From NCBI RefSeq assembly GCF_000023125.1, contig NC_013037.1:3162001-3226000 (forward strand): 64,000 nt of DNA, given 5' to 3'. Positions 26,488-35,750 of this stretch are shown here, piece after piece. The first letter of the stretch is position 1, and the number at the start of each line of letters is the position of its first letter. The DNA is from Dyadobacter fermentans DSM 18053 (GTDB lineage Bacteria; Bacteroidota; Bacteroidia; Cytophagales; Spirosomataceae). A model generated the notes under the pieces. That model made no database searches and was not told the origin of the DNA. It was given only the letters and a program-made list of their open reading frames with translations. The position numbers were made by a program, and so were the translations under genes.

Positions 26488-26897
26488 AGCCAAGCCTGTA
26501 AGCCGGGTTCTGTCACGTAAACCAGGGAAATCCCCGATCTCCGCTCCTGCCATTTATCCAGGATTCCGGTCGCCCGGAACCTCTAACGATCTACCCGTGC
26601 CAGCGCCCCGAAGAGCAGGGACGAGCAGCCCCATAAACCGGCACCTATTTGATCTTTCAGCCCGTAAGGTTTACCATGCATTCCCTGTCGCCAGGAAACC
26701 GGTGGGCTCTTACTCCACCTTTTCACCCTTACCGTGGCGTACAAAAAATATGCCAGGGCGGTATTTTTTCTGTTGCACTTGCTGTCAACGAACCGTCGCC
26801 AATCCGTTGCCTTCCCGTTAGGAAGTACGGCGCTCTGTGCTGCCCGGACTTTCCTCCCCGGTTAAAAAACCGCAGCGGCAGGACAGCTTAGACCTTT
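26488..26897 (-). ncRNA. rnpB: RNase P RNA
   Basis: Read on the minus strand this holds the universal rnpB blocks: GAGGAAAGTCCGGGC near the 5' end (about 26853), AGGGTGAAAAGGTGGAGTAAG in the middle (first 18 bases most conserved), and ACAGAACCCGGCTTACAGGC at the 3' end (26515-26496). The outer P1 helix appears to be CTAAGC with GCTTGG. Length of about 410 bases suits bacterial type A RNA. It is the catalytic part of RNase P, which trims tRNA 5' ends. A T run just past the 3' end suggests termination there. The exact ends are estimates. Confidence 0.95.
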
Positions 26898-27002
26898 CCT
26901 CTGACCACAAAGCTAAGAAATACTTTCTTTCGATCAGCAGTCAATATACCATAAAAAGTAAAAAAAAATGGCACTTACACTGATTATTGTACAAATTTCT
27001 AA

Positions 27003-28463
27003 TCAGATTCCTTTCAATCCGTCGACTTTCAAATTCACTTTTCCAGTCGCAAATACAACAGAATAAAGATGTTTCGGAGTGAGGTAAACCTTATCGGGTA
27101 CAATATCGGAAAGTATTCCTTTTACAACTACACCTTCGGTGACTTTATAATTAGCCAGCGTTTTCTGGATCGTGCTCTTGGCATCGGCGATCTGGCCGCC
27201 CACAGGGAATATCATTTTCTTCTCCATCATCCGGCTGAACTGCCCCTGCAATAGCCAACCCGCCGTTCGCACGATCGTATTTCTTGTGTCCAGGTCATAA
27301 TCAAGCCCTTTCAGCGACAATTGCTGCGTCGCGGGATCATAATAAGGGATTCCCTTTAAGTAAATATCCCCGCTGATGCTCCCTTTCAGTCCGGCCTTGA
27401 TCACCAGCCGGTCGTTCTGCCCGTACATGTCGATCGACGTCACTTCTACATGATACTGTCCGCCCAGAAAAGAGAATTTTTCCCCGGCAAACTGCCTTGT
27501 GGCCAGCCGTGCGGCATCTTCGTACGAGACCAGGCTGATGAGCCCGATTTTGAAATCGTCCTGAACTTTCTCAACAATCCGCAGATCCGGCAGCTTTTGA
27601 GCAGGCGCGACCGCCGGTTTCATGGCCGAAGTCACTGTTTGAGTATAACCTTTAATCCCGATCACCGACCGCAAAATGTTATTTTTCGCCAATAACGGGG
27701 TCATTTCCACGCCCGTAGGCACAATCACGAGCCAGGTGTCGTACTCCTGCGCCAGCATTACCGGCTGCCGCGCCAGGTTCCAGGCCACTTCGGCATTCTT
27801 TTTCAATTCAAGGTTCGATGACACCTGCTGGTCGATGGCGTCGGTGATTTTGTCAAAATTCTTACTCAGCATCCGGCTTACCATCCCTTTAATGGGGATA
27901 TTGATGCCCGCCACGCGGATACTCGGCTCGCTGATCCAGTCGTAACTGTCCACATACGTGTCCGATTTGATCTGCCACGACGGCGTAATGCCTATTTTGG
28001 AAATCAGCCGGATGCGGATGGAAAACTCTGTATCCTTGTATCCCGACATCGTCATGCCCAGCGGACTGACCTTGTAACCCGCACTGACCCAGATTTTCAG
28101 GGGTACTTCAAAAAGAAAAGAGGAATCGATCGCCACGACTTTGATCGGGCTGATTTTCCAGACTTTCGCTTTCAGGTTGTCGTTATTATCGTCTTCGTAA
28201 CTGTTGTCGTCGTAGATCAACCCTTTGATCTGGTTGTTGATCTGCTTCTCGATCTCAGCAACCGGGACCTCGACGGGCACATTCAGTACCGATAAATGCT
28301 TCTCGTTTTGGATCTCCTTATCCGAATATTTGTATTCTTCCATAGGGGCCTTAGGGGAGGTTTTCTTAGAACCGCAGCTCCAAAAAACAGCGGTTGTCAG
28401 AACGATTATCCAAAAATAACCGCGCCTGACGCCTGCATTACTTGATTTTGACGAGCGTTGCAC
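27003..28463 (-). CDS. DUF4403 family lipoprotein
   Basis: A 486-residue protein. After a short basic start there is a hydrophobic segment ending in a lipobox-like FWSCGSKK near residue 30, so it is probably a lipoprotein. Conserved DUF4403 blocks include VPVEVPVAEIEKQINNQIKG, the regular beta-rich repeats with VAWNLARQPVML, and the late LDYDLDTRNTIVRTAGWLLQ. The domain recalls lipid-binding (BPI/SMP-like) folds; function is unknown. The start is probably GTG 28463, overlapping the upstream DUF2027-Smr gene by 26 bases, so the two are likely coupled. Confidence 0.85.
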   Translation of the reverse strand: MQRSSKSSNAGVRRGYFWIIVLTTAVFWSCGSKKTSPKAPMEEYKYSDKEIQNEKHLSVLNVPVEVPVAEIEKQINNQIKGLIYDDNSYEDDNNDNLKAKVWKISPIKVVAIDSSFLFEVPLKIWVSAGYKVSPLGMTMSGYKDTEFSIRIRLISKIGITPSWQIKSDTYVDSYDWISEPSIRVAGINIPIKGMVSRMLSKNFDKITDAIDQQVSSNLELKKNAEVAWNLARQPVMLAQEYDTWLVIVPTGVEMTPLLAKNNILRSVIGIKGYTQTVTSAMKPAVAPAQKLPDLRIVEKVQDDFKIGLISLVSYEDAARLATRQFAGEKFSFLGGQYHVEVTSIDMYGQNDRLVIKAGLKGSISGDIYLKGIPYYDPATQQLSLKGLDYDLDTRNTIVRTAGWLLQGQFSRMMEKKMIFPVGGQIADAKSTIQKTLANYKVTEGVVVKGILSDIVPDKVYLTPKHLYSVVFATGKVNLKVDGLKGI

Positions 28464-29421
28464 CGTATCCGAATTTCTCTTTTAATGCATCTTTGAAAAA
28501 CTGCACATGCTGATTTTTGCCCAGCCTGCGGTGCAGCTCGTTCTTCAACGCGCCGCTGCCTGCGCCATGTATAAACGTGATCTCGTCCATTCCATTGGCA
28601 ATGGCCGATTCGAGGCTGCTTTCGAATACATCGAGCTGCTTTTTCAGGATCGTGTCGTTCGACAGCCTTTTGGCATTGTTCACCAGTTTTTCGATGTGCA
28701 GGTCAACCACCTGCTCGGGTTTGGGAATGCTCTTCTGCTCGGGAGCGGGCTGGCCGAGCATGCTTGCCTTGATTTCCCCTGCCACGTCGTCGGAAATGCC
28801 CGGCGTTTCGCGTTTCAGGTTTTCTTCATCCAGCTGATACACAAAGCCGTCCTTCGCCAACACAGGCACTTTGCCCTTATTTTTGTAGAACGACTGAGCC
28901 CGGCAGCGAATGCGCTTGTTCAACGCGACGGGCAACTGGTGGTTTCCCTCCCTGAAATACAGGACTTTCATGTCAAACACCGGCCAGGTTTCGAAATCTT
29001 TCATCAAAACCTCCGTCAGTTTTTGGCATGTGCGCGGTTGCAGCACGCCCGCAGCCAGTCCGGTCGTCACCGATTCGGAAGCCGCCGTGGCTGTAAATGG
29101 CAATATCCAGTCGGTGTTGTTGATCACGTGCACGGTCAAAGCGCGATCGTTGATGGAAATAAATGCCAGGTAAATGCCTTTTTCGGCAAATGGCGCATTG
29201 CGCGGCACGATCACATCGGCACGGGCTGCTGCGGGCTTTGGCTCTTCCGGCTTCACCATCCGCTGCGATTCCACAGGTGAAATCGTAACGACTTCGTTCT
29301 TCATGACAGGAATGCGAAATCCGTCTTCAATCTCTATTTCAACCACATTACCAGGAAGAAACGCATAAACGACGCCTTCTTCCCTCCCGTGGACCAATCG
29401 TACTCTATCTCCGATATTCAT
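28438..29421 (-). CDS. DUF2027 domain protein with C-terminal Smr domain
   Basis: A 327-residue protein from ATG 29421. Residues about 1-60 form a small beta-barrel-like start (MNIGDRVRLVHGREEGVVYA). DUF2027 follows (residues about 80-220). The C-terminal 85 residues are a Smr domain with VVDLHIEKLV and the ITFIHGAGSGALKNELHRRL motif, found in MutS2-related nickases. This architecture is characteristic of Bacteroidota. The Smr part suggests nucleic-acid nicking, but the role of the fusion is not established. It overlaps the DUF4403 gene downstream. Confidence 0.88.
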   Translation of the reverse strand: MNIGDRVRLVHGREEGVVYAFLPGNVVEIEIEDGFRIPVMKNEVVTISPVESQRMVKPEEPKPAAARADVIVPRNAPFAEKGIYLAFISINDRALTVHVINNTDWILPFTATAASESVTTGLAAGVLQPRTCQKLTEVLMKDFETWPVFDMKVLYFREGNHQLPVALNKRIRCRAQSFYKNKGKVPVLAKDGFVYQLDEENLKRETPGISDDVAGEIKASMLGQPAPEQKSIPKPEQVVDLHIEKLVNNAKRLSNDTILKKQLDVFESSLESAIANGMDEITFIHGAGSGALKNELHRRLGKNQHVQFFKDALKEKFGYGATLVKIK

Positions 29422-29468
29422 AGTCAATATTGCTTTCCAACCGCCCGAACATATTGTTCAAGAGGTGT

Positions 29469-30392
29469 TTAAAAATAAAATGGTTTAAAATCGACGCCGT
29501 TTTTGGTGATCTGCAACGCCGGTGCGGGGATCTTGACCGAATTCAAGAGGAAACCCAGCGTTTTAACAAACTTGCTCCTCGTTTTGATCTTCGTCAGATC
29601 GATATCCATGGATAAATAATACTGCCGGTAAGGCCGGTAACCCATTTCAATGCTTTTGTCCGGTTCAGCCGACACCATATCCTGAATCCCGTAACCTACT
29701 GAAAAACATAGCCAGGCAGGCCATCGCGAACCTTTAAAAAATGATTTCGGACTCGCCGAAAACCAGTAAGTCTGCCCATTGTAATCTTTCAGCCACCGCT
29801 CCGACCACGTGCTTCCGAGCAACTCCGGCCGTACCCGCGCCAGGGAAGTATAATGGAATGAGAACTTGGGTTGTATACGAACCTCGTCCCACAGCGCCAC
29901 CTGCCCCAGGTAGAGCGCCGAACCGCTGATGTTCGCGATCATATCGCCCGGCGAAAAGCCGTAGTCGGGCGAGAAGCCATCGAGTATCTCGATCGGCGTT
30001 TGGAAGATTACACCTGAAATGGCGCCGTAAACAAGCATTTGCCGTTTCGAAATCCCTGTTTTTTTGTACAGCGCGGCGGTGTGGCGGGCAATTTGGTACG
30101 ATGTGTAAAGGTGCCCCATTTTGTCCATTTGTAACCACTCGTGGGAGTCGTCCTCAATGGTGAAGCGAGTCAGCTTGTTCTTATACCACGATTTGCTTAG
30201 GCCGTACAGTGTGCCCAGGTAAACCGCCGACTGCGCCGCGAAAATCCCGCGCAGCATTTTGTAATTAGGCCTTACGGCGGCGGTAGAGTCGCTGGCGAGG
30301 GTATCGCCCGGCATAATGGCCCCCTGCGCATTTGCATGCGAAAGGCTGCCGGTGAGTACAGAAATCAGTAAACAATGAAGAATAAAACGCAT
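29469..30392 (-). CDS. DUF2279 (YfiM-like) exported protein
   Basis: A 307-residue protein from ATG 30392 (MRFILHCLLISVLTGSLSHA, a clear signal peptide). Starting upstream at 30467 would place the signal inside and overlap the neighbouring gene. The DUF2279 region includes DDSHEWLQMDKMGHLYTSYQ near residue 90, YGAISGVIFQTPIEILDGFS, and SPDYGFSPGDMIANISGSAL. Family members are predicted membrane-associated proteins of unknown function. It follows the VWA protein gene by 22 bases on the same strand, so it may be co-transcribed. Confidence 0.82.
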   Translation of the reverse strand: MRFILHCLLISVLTGSLSHANAQGAIMPGDTLASDSTAAVRPNYKMLRGIFAAQSAVYLGTLYGLSKSWYKNKLTRFTIEDDSHEWLQMDKMGHLYTSYQIARHTAALYKKTGISKRQMLVYGAISGVIFQTPIEILDGFSPDYGFSPGDMIANISGSALYLGQVALWDEVRIQPKFSFHYTSLARVRPELLGSTWSERWLKDYNGQTYWFSASPKSFFKGSRWPAWLCFSVGYGIQDMVSAEPDKSIEMGYRPYRQYYLSMDIDLTKIKTRSKFVKTLGFLLNSVKIPAPALQITKNGVDFKPFYF

Positions 30393-30414
30393 TCGATTAT
30401 CGCGGGACCAGAGC

Positions 30415-32487
30415 TTAATAACCGCCATGGTACTTTCTGAGGCCCCATTCCGCACCCAGCAACACAACGAGCAGGAAGAACAGCCATTTCAAATGGATCA
30501 GTTCCACCATGTCTTCGGTACTGTCGAGCCTGTCGGCCGGGCGGTCATTTTTTAGTTTTTGAATAAATTCTTGCAGCGATGCAGGCGTGATGAAAGCACC
30601 TCCCGACCGCCTCGCCAGATCTCGGAGCATTCCGAAATCTGCCGTGGTATTATTAAGTTCAAGATCGGCATTACGGATCACAAACTGCCCTGAAACACTT
30701 TCCTGCTTTCCCTTCAACGTCGTGGATGCGGCGTAGCGGTACACGCCGTCGGCCAGCCCGCTCACGTTGAACCGGGGCGTTTCTTTGGAATGGGTGTAAG
30801 AAAACTGTTTCCTTTTACCTTTTTCGTCCACCACTTCCAGCTTCACTTCCTGACCGAAAACCGGCTCGTAAATATCATTATACACCTCCGTCTGAAACGA
30901 AACCTGCTCGCCGGCTTCGAATTCGTTGCTGATCGGATACACGCGGAATTTCCGGCGGTCTTCTTTCACTGAAAGTACCTGGATCAGCTTCTGGAAAAGG
31001 TTATCCACCACTTCCTGCTTGTTGGTTTGCGCAAATTCCTCCTGCCGCCATTGCCACAGTCCTTCTCCGGCGAGAACAGCCGTCTTATGGTCGCCGTTGG
31101 TGTTCAATACCAGCAGCGGCTTGTTGGTATTCAGTGTTCCTACCTTTTGATAAAGGATCGTTTCCGTTCCCGAAGCAAGGTTGTACTCGCCGAAAGGCAC
31201 GGAAAGCGGCGGAAGGCGTTCCAGCAATTTAAGGCTCTCCGCATCGAGGTTTAGCTGTGAAAACGAAGGGTTAAAACGCGCCGTCACTCTGTCGACCTGG
31301 TTATTCGCCGATGCATTGATAAACAGCGACCGGTTCAGCGAGCTCGCCAGCGGTACCGCCGACTGGTTACCCAAAATGAAGAACAGCGGCGTTTTCGCAT
31401 CGAGGAACTTCCTCACCTGCGCATTGCCCAGTCCGAGCACATTCGGGATCTGATGCAGGATGACGAGGTCATAAGGCTTGGCGCTTGCAGGCGGGTTATT
31501 CGCGATGGACAGAATGTTGATGTCCAGCTCGTAATTATCATTCGCTTCGATCAAACTGCGAATGCCCTTGATATCCGGGTGCGGTGCGAGGGCCATAAGC
31601 AGGATCTTTTGCCGACCGTCGATAATGTCGATATAAACCTCTTTCCGGTTGTTTCTGCCCGAAGTTTCGCCCGAAACCGCCCCCAGCTCGATGGTATAAT
31701 GCTGGACGCCTTTTTGTGCGGAAGAGGTTTTGAAATCAAATGCCTTGAAATAATCCGCGCGGTCGATCACCACCGGCTGGCTCTGGATCACGCGCCCGTT
31801 TTGCTTCAAAGTCACGGTCGTGCTTTTTCCCTGCAAGCCGTTTGCCGCAATTTCGGCCCGGATCGGAAACTCATTTCCCAGGTAGGCAATGCGGTTGCTC
31901 ACCACATCTTTGACCCGGATATCTAGCTTCGGAACCGAGTCGCCCACTGCCAATGCATTCACCCGGAACGGATAACGGTTGTAGGCCGGCGATACGCCCT
32001 GGTTTACAATCCCGTCCGAAAGCAGCACCACGTCGGTCAGATTTCTGCCTTCGAAATTGCCCCGCACATTTTGCAGCAGCGCGGCCAGGTTGGTTTTGTT
32101 TTGGTTAAATCGAAGGGAATCGGTATTCTTTTCGGTGCCTTCGAGCGTTTCTACACTCACCTCAAAACCCGCATCGTTCAGATCGCGGGTGGCAGCCCTC
32201 ACCTGCTCCATTGCGGCCTGGCCGTATTTCCCTACCGATTCGGAATTATCGATCGCGAAAACGATCTTGGCCTTATCGACCGAACTTTGCGTGCGCCGCA
32301 CAAGCGGGCTCAGCAGGAGAAAGCAAATCAATGCCACCACAATTCCCCGCACAGCTGCCAGTCCGTAGTTCAGTTTCTTCCCCCAGGCCGGTTGCGGCTG
32401 ATACAGCAGCCAGGCATAAGCCAGGCCCGCAAGCACGCAGAATATGATGAACCAGTAAGGGGTTTGGAATATGAGTTCTGACCGCAT
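30415..32487 (-). CDS. VWA-domain membrane protein
   Basis: A 690-residue protein. Two membrane helices lie at residues about 10-28 and 42-62. A von Willebrand A-like domain follows, with the metal-site motif DNSES in IVFAIDNSESVGKYG near residue 80 and the second-site DVVLLSDGIVNQG near 150. A long extracytoplasmic region follows, and a final helix lies near 668-684. This resembles BatA/BatB-like and other amino-terminal-TM VWA proteins of Bacteroidota. The function is unknown; metal-dependent protein contacts at the envelope are likely. The DUF2279 gene follows. Confidence 0.8.
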   Translation of the reverse strand: MRSELIFQTPYWFIIFCVLAGLAYAWLLYQPQPAWGKKLNYGLAAVRGIVVALICFLLLSPLVRRTQSSVDKAKIVFAIDNSESVGKYGQAAMEQVRAATRDLNDAGFEVSVETLEGTEKNTDSLRFNQNKTNLAALLQNVRGNFEGRNLTDVVLLSDGIVNQGVSPAYNRYPFRVNALAVGDSVPKLDIRVKDVVSNRIAYLGNEFPIRAEIAANGLQGKSTTVTLKQNGRVIQSQPVVIDRADYFKAFDFKTSSAQKGVQHYTIELGAVSGETSGRNNRKEVYIDIIDGRQKILLMALAPHPDIKGIRSLIEANDNYELDINILSIANNPPASAKPYDLVILHQIPNVLGLGNAQVRKFLDAKTPLFFILGNQSAVPLASSLNRSLFINASANNQVDRVTARFNPSFSQLNLDAESLKLLERLPPLSVPFGEYNLASGTETILYQKVGTLNTNKPLLVLNTNGDHKTAVLAGEGLWQWRQEEFAQTNKQEVVDNLFQKLIQVLSVKEDRRKFRVYPISNEFEAGEQVSFQTEVYNDIYEPVFGQEVKLEVVDEKGKRKQFSYTHSKETPRFNVSGLADGVYRYAASTTLKGKQESVSGQFVIRNADLELNNTTADFGMLRDLARRSGGAFITPASLQEFIQKLKNDRPADRLDSTEDMVELIHLKWLFFLLVVLLGAEWGLRKYHGGY

Positions 32488-32559
32488 GTGTTGGGATTCA
32501 ATAGCTGGCGACGTTACAATATAACGAAACCGCCAGCTATTTACTAACGTAGAAAGACG

Positions 32560-33306
32560 CTATGTTAACATACCACCGTCAACCTGGATTACCTGGCCGG
32601 TGATATAGCGCGACATATCCGATGCGAGGAACACGCAGGCGTCCGCCACTTCTTCGGGCTGGCCTCCGCGTTTCATCGGGATAGATTGTTTCCAGTCGTC
32701 CACCGCTTTGGCATCTACCGCGTCGGTCATTTCAGTTTCGATAAAACCCGGCGCAACGGCATTCGAGCGGATATTTCTGGAACCCAATTCCAATGCAATC
32801 GACTTGGTGAAGCCGATGATACCGGCCTTGGAAGCAGCGTAGTTAGACTGCCCGGCGTTGCCGCGTATACCAACCACCGATGTGATATTGATAATCGAAC
32901 CGCTTTTGGCGCGGATCATAGATTTCGTAGCGGCCTTGGTAAGGTTAAAAACCGATTTCAGGTTGATGTTGATCACGGTGTCCCATTGCTCTTCGCTCAT
33001 GCGCATCAGGAGCCCGTCGCGGGTAACACCTGCATTGTTGATGAGCACGTCCAGTTTCCCGAAATCGGCGATCACGTCGGTAATGAGCTGGTCAGCCGCC
33101 TGGAAATCCGATGCATCGGAGCGGTAGCCTTTCGCCTTCACGCCGAATGCTTCCAGTTCGCGGGCAAGGGCCTCGCCTTTCTCGACGCTGGACAGATATG
33201 TAAATGCGACATCAGCACCTTCCTGAGCCAGGCGCAGCGCGATCGAACGTCCGATACCCCGCGAAGCCCCTGTTACCAATGCAACTTTATTTGCTACTAA
33301 CTTCAT
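32560..33306 (-). CDS. fabG: 3-oxoacyl-ACP reductase
   Basis: A 248-residue short-chain dehydrogenase that reduces 3-oxoacyl-ACP with NADPH in fatty acid synthesis. It has the TGASRGIGR cofactor loop at residues 14-22, NNAGVTRDGLLMRMSEEQWD, the catalytic SNYAASKAGIIGFTKS (Tyr and Lys), and the VAPGFIETEMTDA segment typical of FabG. Length is exact for the family. A TTG-N20-TATTTTTG promoter is placed 38 bases upstream of the start. It is divergent from the YiaA-like gene. Confidence 0.94.
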   Translation of the reverse strand: MKLVANKVALVTGASRGIGRSIALRLAQEGADVAFTYLSSVEKGEALARELEAFGVKAKGYRSDASDFQAADQLITDVIADFGKLDVLINNAGVTRDGLLMRMSEEQWDTVININLKSVFNLTKAATKSMIRAKSGSIINITSVVGIRGNAGQSNYAASKAGIIGFTKSIALELGSRNIRSNAVAPGFIETEMTDAVDAKAVDDWKQSIPMKRGGQPEEVADACVFLASDMSRYITGQVIQVDGGMLT

Positions 33307-33343
33307 AAATACGATTAGAATCTGTCAAAATGTATACTGCCGG

Positions 33344-33374
33344 CAAAAATAGGATATTGGGCAGAGACCGGCAA
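33344..33374 (-). promoter_or_regulatory. Bacteroidota-type promoter of fabG
   Basis: On the minus strand TTG (33374-33372), 20 bases, TATTTTTG (33351-33344). This matches the TTG/TAnnTTTG consensus with ideal spacing, 38 bases before the fabG ATG. Confidence 0.65.
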
Positions 33375-33456
33375 ATAAACGGAGTATGGTACTTTATTAC
33401 AAAATGATGTAATATTCAGGCAAAAAACCTTCTCCAACAATTTAACTTACACGGTC

Positions 33457-33891
33457 ATGAACACTACAAATGCCCAGAAAACCTCGGGAGCCTTCATTGC
33501 CGCGTCCTGGATCGCATTGGGCGTAGGGATGGCAGGCTTCATCATCGGCCTGTGGCGGTCGGAAATGCTGCTGAGTGAAAAGGGTTATTATTTTACGGTA
33601 TTAATGTATGGACTATTCGCAGCGGTATCCGTGCAGAAAAGCGTCCGCGACCGCCTGGAAGGTATCCCGGTAACGGCCATTTACTACGGAATCAGCTGGT
33701 TTTCGACCATCCTCGCCATCGTGCTCCTCGTAGTAGGGCTCTGGAATGCCACCTTGTTTCCGAGCGAGAAGGGTTTTTATGCATTTGCCTATCTGCTAGG
33801 TATTTTCGGGGCTATTGCGGTGCAGAAAAACACCCGCGATATGCAGATTTTCGAAACCGGCAGCTCATTTTCCAAACCTTCTGATCAATGA
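33457..33891 (+). CDS. YiaA/YiaB family inner membrane protein
   Basis: A 144-residue protein with two repeats of a two-helix membrane unit. Each repeat carries the pattern SEKG(Y/F)Y near its middle and ends in VQK(S/N)xRD, at residues about 20-75 and 85-135. This duplicated layout is the YiaA/YiaB domain. The family is found in inner membranes and has no assigned function. It stands between fabG (divergent) and an SDR gene (same strand, 47 bases on). Confidence 0.82.
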   Translation: MNTTNAQKTSGAFIAASWIALGVGMAGFIIGLWRSEMLLSEKGYYFTVLMYGLFAAVSVQKSVRDRLEGIPVTAIYYGISWFSTILAIVLLVVGLWNATLFPSEKGFYAFAYLLGIFGAIAVQKNTRDMQIFETGSSFSKPSDQ

Positions 33892-33938
33892 TACTGTTAA
33901 GCCGTTACGTGTAAATTTTTGAAATAAAAACTCAGGTA

Positions 33939-34649
33939 ATGGCAGAAACAATCAAAACAGCCCTGATCACAGGAGGCTCCAAAGGCATAGGTTACGGCAT
34001 CGCCGAAGTGTTGATCCGCGACGGTATCCGCGTAGCGATCACCAGCCGCTCGAAAGCGAATGCAGAAGAAGCGGCCAAGGCCCTGAACAAAATCCGCGAC
34101 GGCTACGCGCTGGGCATCGAGTCGGACGTGCGCGACCTTTCTTCGCAGGAAAATGCGGTGCAAACCGTGCTATCGCAATGGGGACGCCTCGATTACTTCA
34201 TCGCCAACGCAGGCGTGGGCCATTTCGCCCCCATCCAGGAACTAAGCGCCGAGCATTGGCAGGAAACGATCGACATTAACCTGACCGGCGTTTTTTACAG
34301 TGCAAAAGCATCCTTGCCGGCATTAACCGAGTCGAAAGGCTATTTTATCAACATCGCGAGCCTGGCCGGTACCAACTTCTTTGCGAACGGAACTGCCTAT
34401 AATGCCAGCAAATTCGGCCTAGTAGGCTTCTCGCAGGCGATGATGCTCGACGTGCGCAATGCGGGCATAAAAGTAACGACTATCATGCCGGGCTCCGTGG
34501 CAACGGAGTTCAACAACCACCAGCCATCGGACAAAGACGCCTGGAAAATTCAGCCGGAAGACATCGGACAAATCGTATCAGACCTGATCAAAATGCCGGC
34601 ACGGACGCTGCCTAGCAAAATTGAGGTCCGCCCGACAACACCGAAATAA
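33939..34649 (+). CDS. SDR family oxidoreductase
   Basis: A 236-residue classical short-chain dehydrogenase, NAD(P)-dependent and cytoplasmic. It has GGSKGIGYGIAEVLI at residues 10-24, NAGVGHFAPIQEL near 88, the catalytic AYNASKFGLVGFSQAM, and IMPGSVATEF. The substrate is not predictable; an acetoacyl-CoA or sugar alcohol substrate would fit this subfamily. It is convergent with the ABC exporter genes, sharing a stem-loop terminator. Confidence 0.88.
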   Translation: MAETIKTALITGGSKGIGYGIAEVLIRDGIRVAITSRSKANAEEAAKALNKIRDGYALGIESDVRDLSSQENAVQTVLSQWGRLDYFIANAGVGHFAPIQELSAEHWQETIDINLTGVFYSAKASLPALTESKGYFINIASLAGTNFFANGTAYNASKFGLVGFSQAMMLDVRNAGIKVTTIMPGSVATEFNNHQPSDKDAWKIQPEDIGQIVSDLIKMPARTLPSKIEVRPTTPK

Positions 34650-34658
34650 TGACTTTGT

Positions 34659-34681
34659 AAAGCCGGACACGTTCCGGCTTT
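34659..34681. terminator. Bidirectional terminator between SDR and ABC permease genes
   Basis: Nine-base perfect arms AAAGCCGGA and TCCGGCTTT enclose five bases. It starts nine bases after the SDR stop and touches the stop codon of the convergent membrane protein gene. Confidence 0.65.
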
Positions 34682-35750
34682 ATACTTTACACCACTTTGG
34701 AAATGCGTAAAGAGAGAACAGCATCCCGCACGCCGCGAGCAGGAGCAGCGGTATTTTGTATAATATGATTAGGGTAAGCCCCACAAATCCGAACAGAATG
34801 ACCTGCAAGGCATTCTCCGGCAACCCTGCCTTTTTATATAAATAAAGGTGCAAAACGATCAGGATCGACAGACCTAGCAGGTACAATTGGGCCACTTCCG
34901 CAAACCCCAGAGCGCCATTTCGGAGCATTACCACCGTTTCGGGAACGATCAGCACGATATGGGCGGCCACTACCCTGCCCCAACGCTTCCAAACCGGCAC
35001 CGGCAGCGCCCTTCCCCACAGCCATATTTCCGCCTCCCATTGATATAATTCCAGCGAAAGTCCCAGGTTGAGCAGGTAGGCCAGCGACATGCCCACGGCG
35101 GGCATCCGGATGTCGTACTCGCCGGTGCTGTAATACAGCATTGTACCCGCCGCCACCAGCATTGCACCCAGTTTTCCAACCAATAATGTAATCCCACGCT
35201 CTCTCACCAGCCATTCCACCGACCAGTACAGCCACGATTTCGGGCGTGGAAACGGCCATCGGATGATGCTCTTGCGCCTGGTAGCCACGTATAAGACCGG
35301 CCTTCGGATACGCCATTCCGCAGCAAGCGCTAGCAGCAGCATTAATACAATGTAAAAAGGAATGACCGGCCAAAGTTGTCCCAGCAGCTTGTCTTGAATG
35401 GCAATGATGAGCAAATACACGCCGTAATACAGGATCGGTTGAAGAAAACCTGCCGCCTGCACTGCAAACCGCCGGGCGCGCACCGGCGTGGGCCACGTGC
35501 GTGCATGAAAAATGAATGTGTATTCGGGCAATTTCCAGGTGTTGATCAGGAATTGGGCGCAAAGCAGGGTGTAAAGCAGCCAGATCGCGAAAAGGGCGAG
35601 CATTCCATAAGAGCCGGTCAGGAAAAACAGGGCGAAGGCATGGTGCTCATTCGCGCTCAAAAATCCGAACAGCACGCCCAGCAGCACGAGGAACGTACCG
35701 GCTCGCTGCCTGAAAAACGCCGAAACAGTGGAAAGCAGTAACATTTTCAT
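34680..35750 (-). CDS. ABC transporter membrane subunit
   Basis: A 356-residue protein from ATG 35750 (MKMLLLSTVSAFFRQRAGTF). The frame stays open far upstream, but that part is out-of-frame sequence of the ATPase gene. About ten hydrophobic segments span most of its length with basic loops between them. Its start overlaps the stop of the ATP-binding subunit gene by four bases (ATGA), the classic coupling of an ABC pair. It is the likely permease, function unknown. No conserved permease family is recognised, so the role is inferred from topology and neighbour. Confidence 0.8.
   Translation of the reverse strand: MKMLLLSTVSAFFRQRAGTFLVLLGVLFGFLSANEHHAFALFFLTGSYGMLALFAIWLLYTLLCAQFLINTWKLPEYTFIFHARTWPTPVRARRFAVQAAGFLQPILYYGVYLLIIAIQDKLLGQLWPVIPFYIVLMLLLALAAEWRIRRPVLYVATRRKSIIRWPFPRPKSWLYWSVEWLVRERGITLLVGKLGAMLVAAGTMLYYSTGEYDIRMPAVGMSLAYLLNLGLSLELYQWEAEIWLWGRALPVPVWKRWGRVVAAHIVLIVPETVVMLRNGALGFAEVAQLYLLGLSILIVLHLYLYKKAGLPENALQVILFGFVGLTLIILYKIPLLLLAACGMLFSLYAFPKWCKV

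Noticed and set aside
28507..29280. Plus-strand reading frame of 257 codons
   Set aside because: It is antisense to the DUF2027-Smr gene and shows no family motifs.
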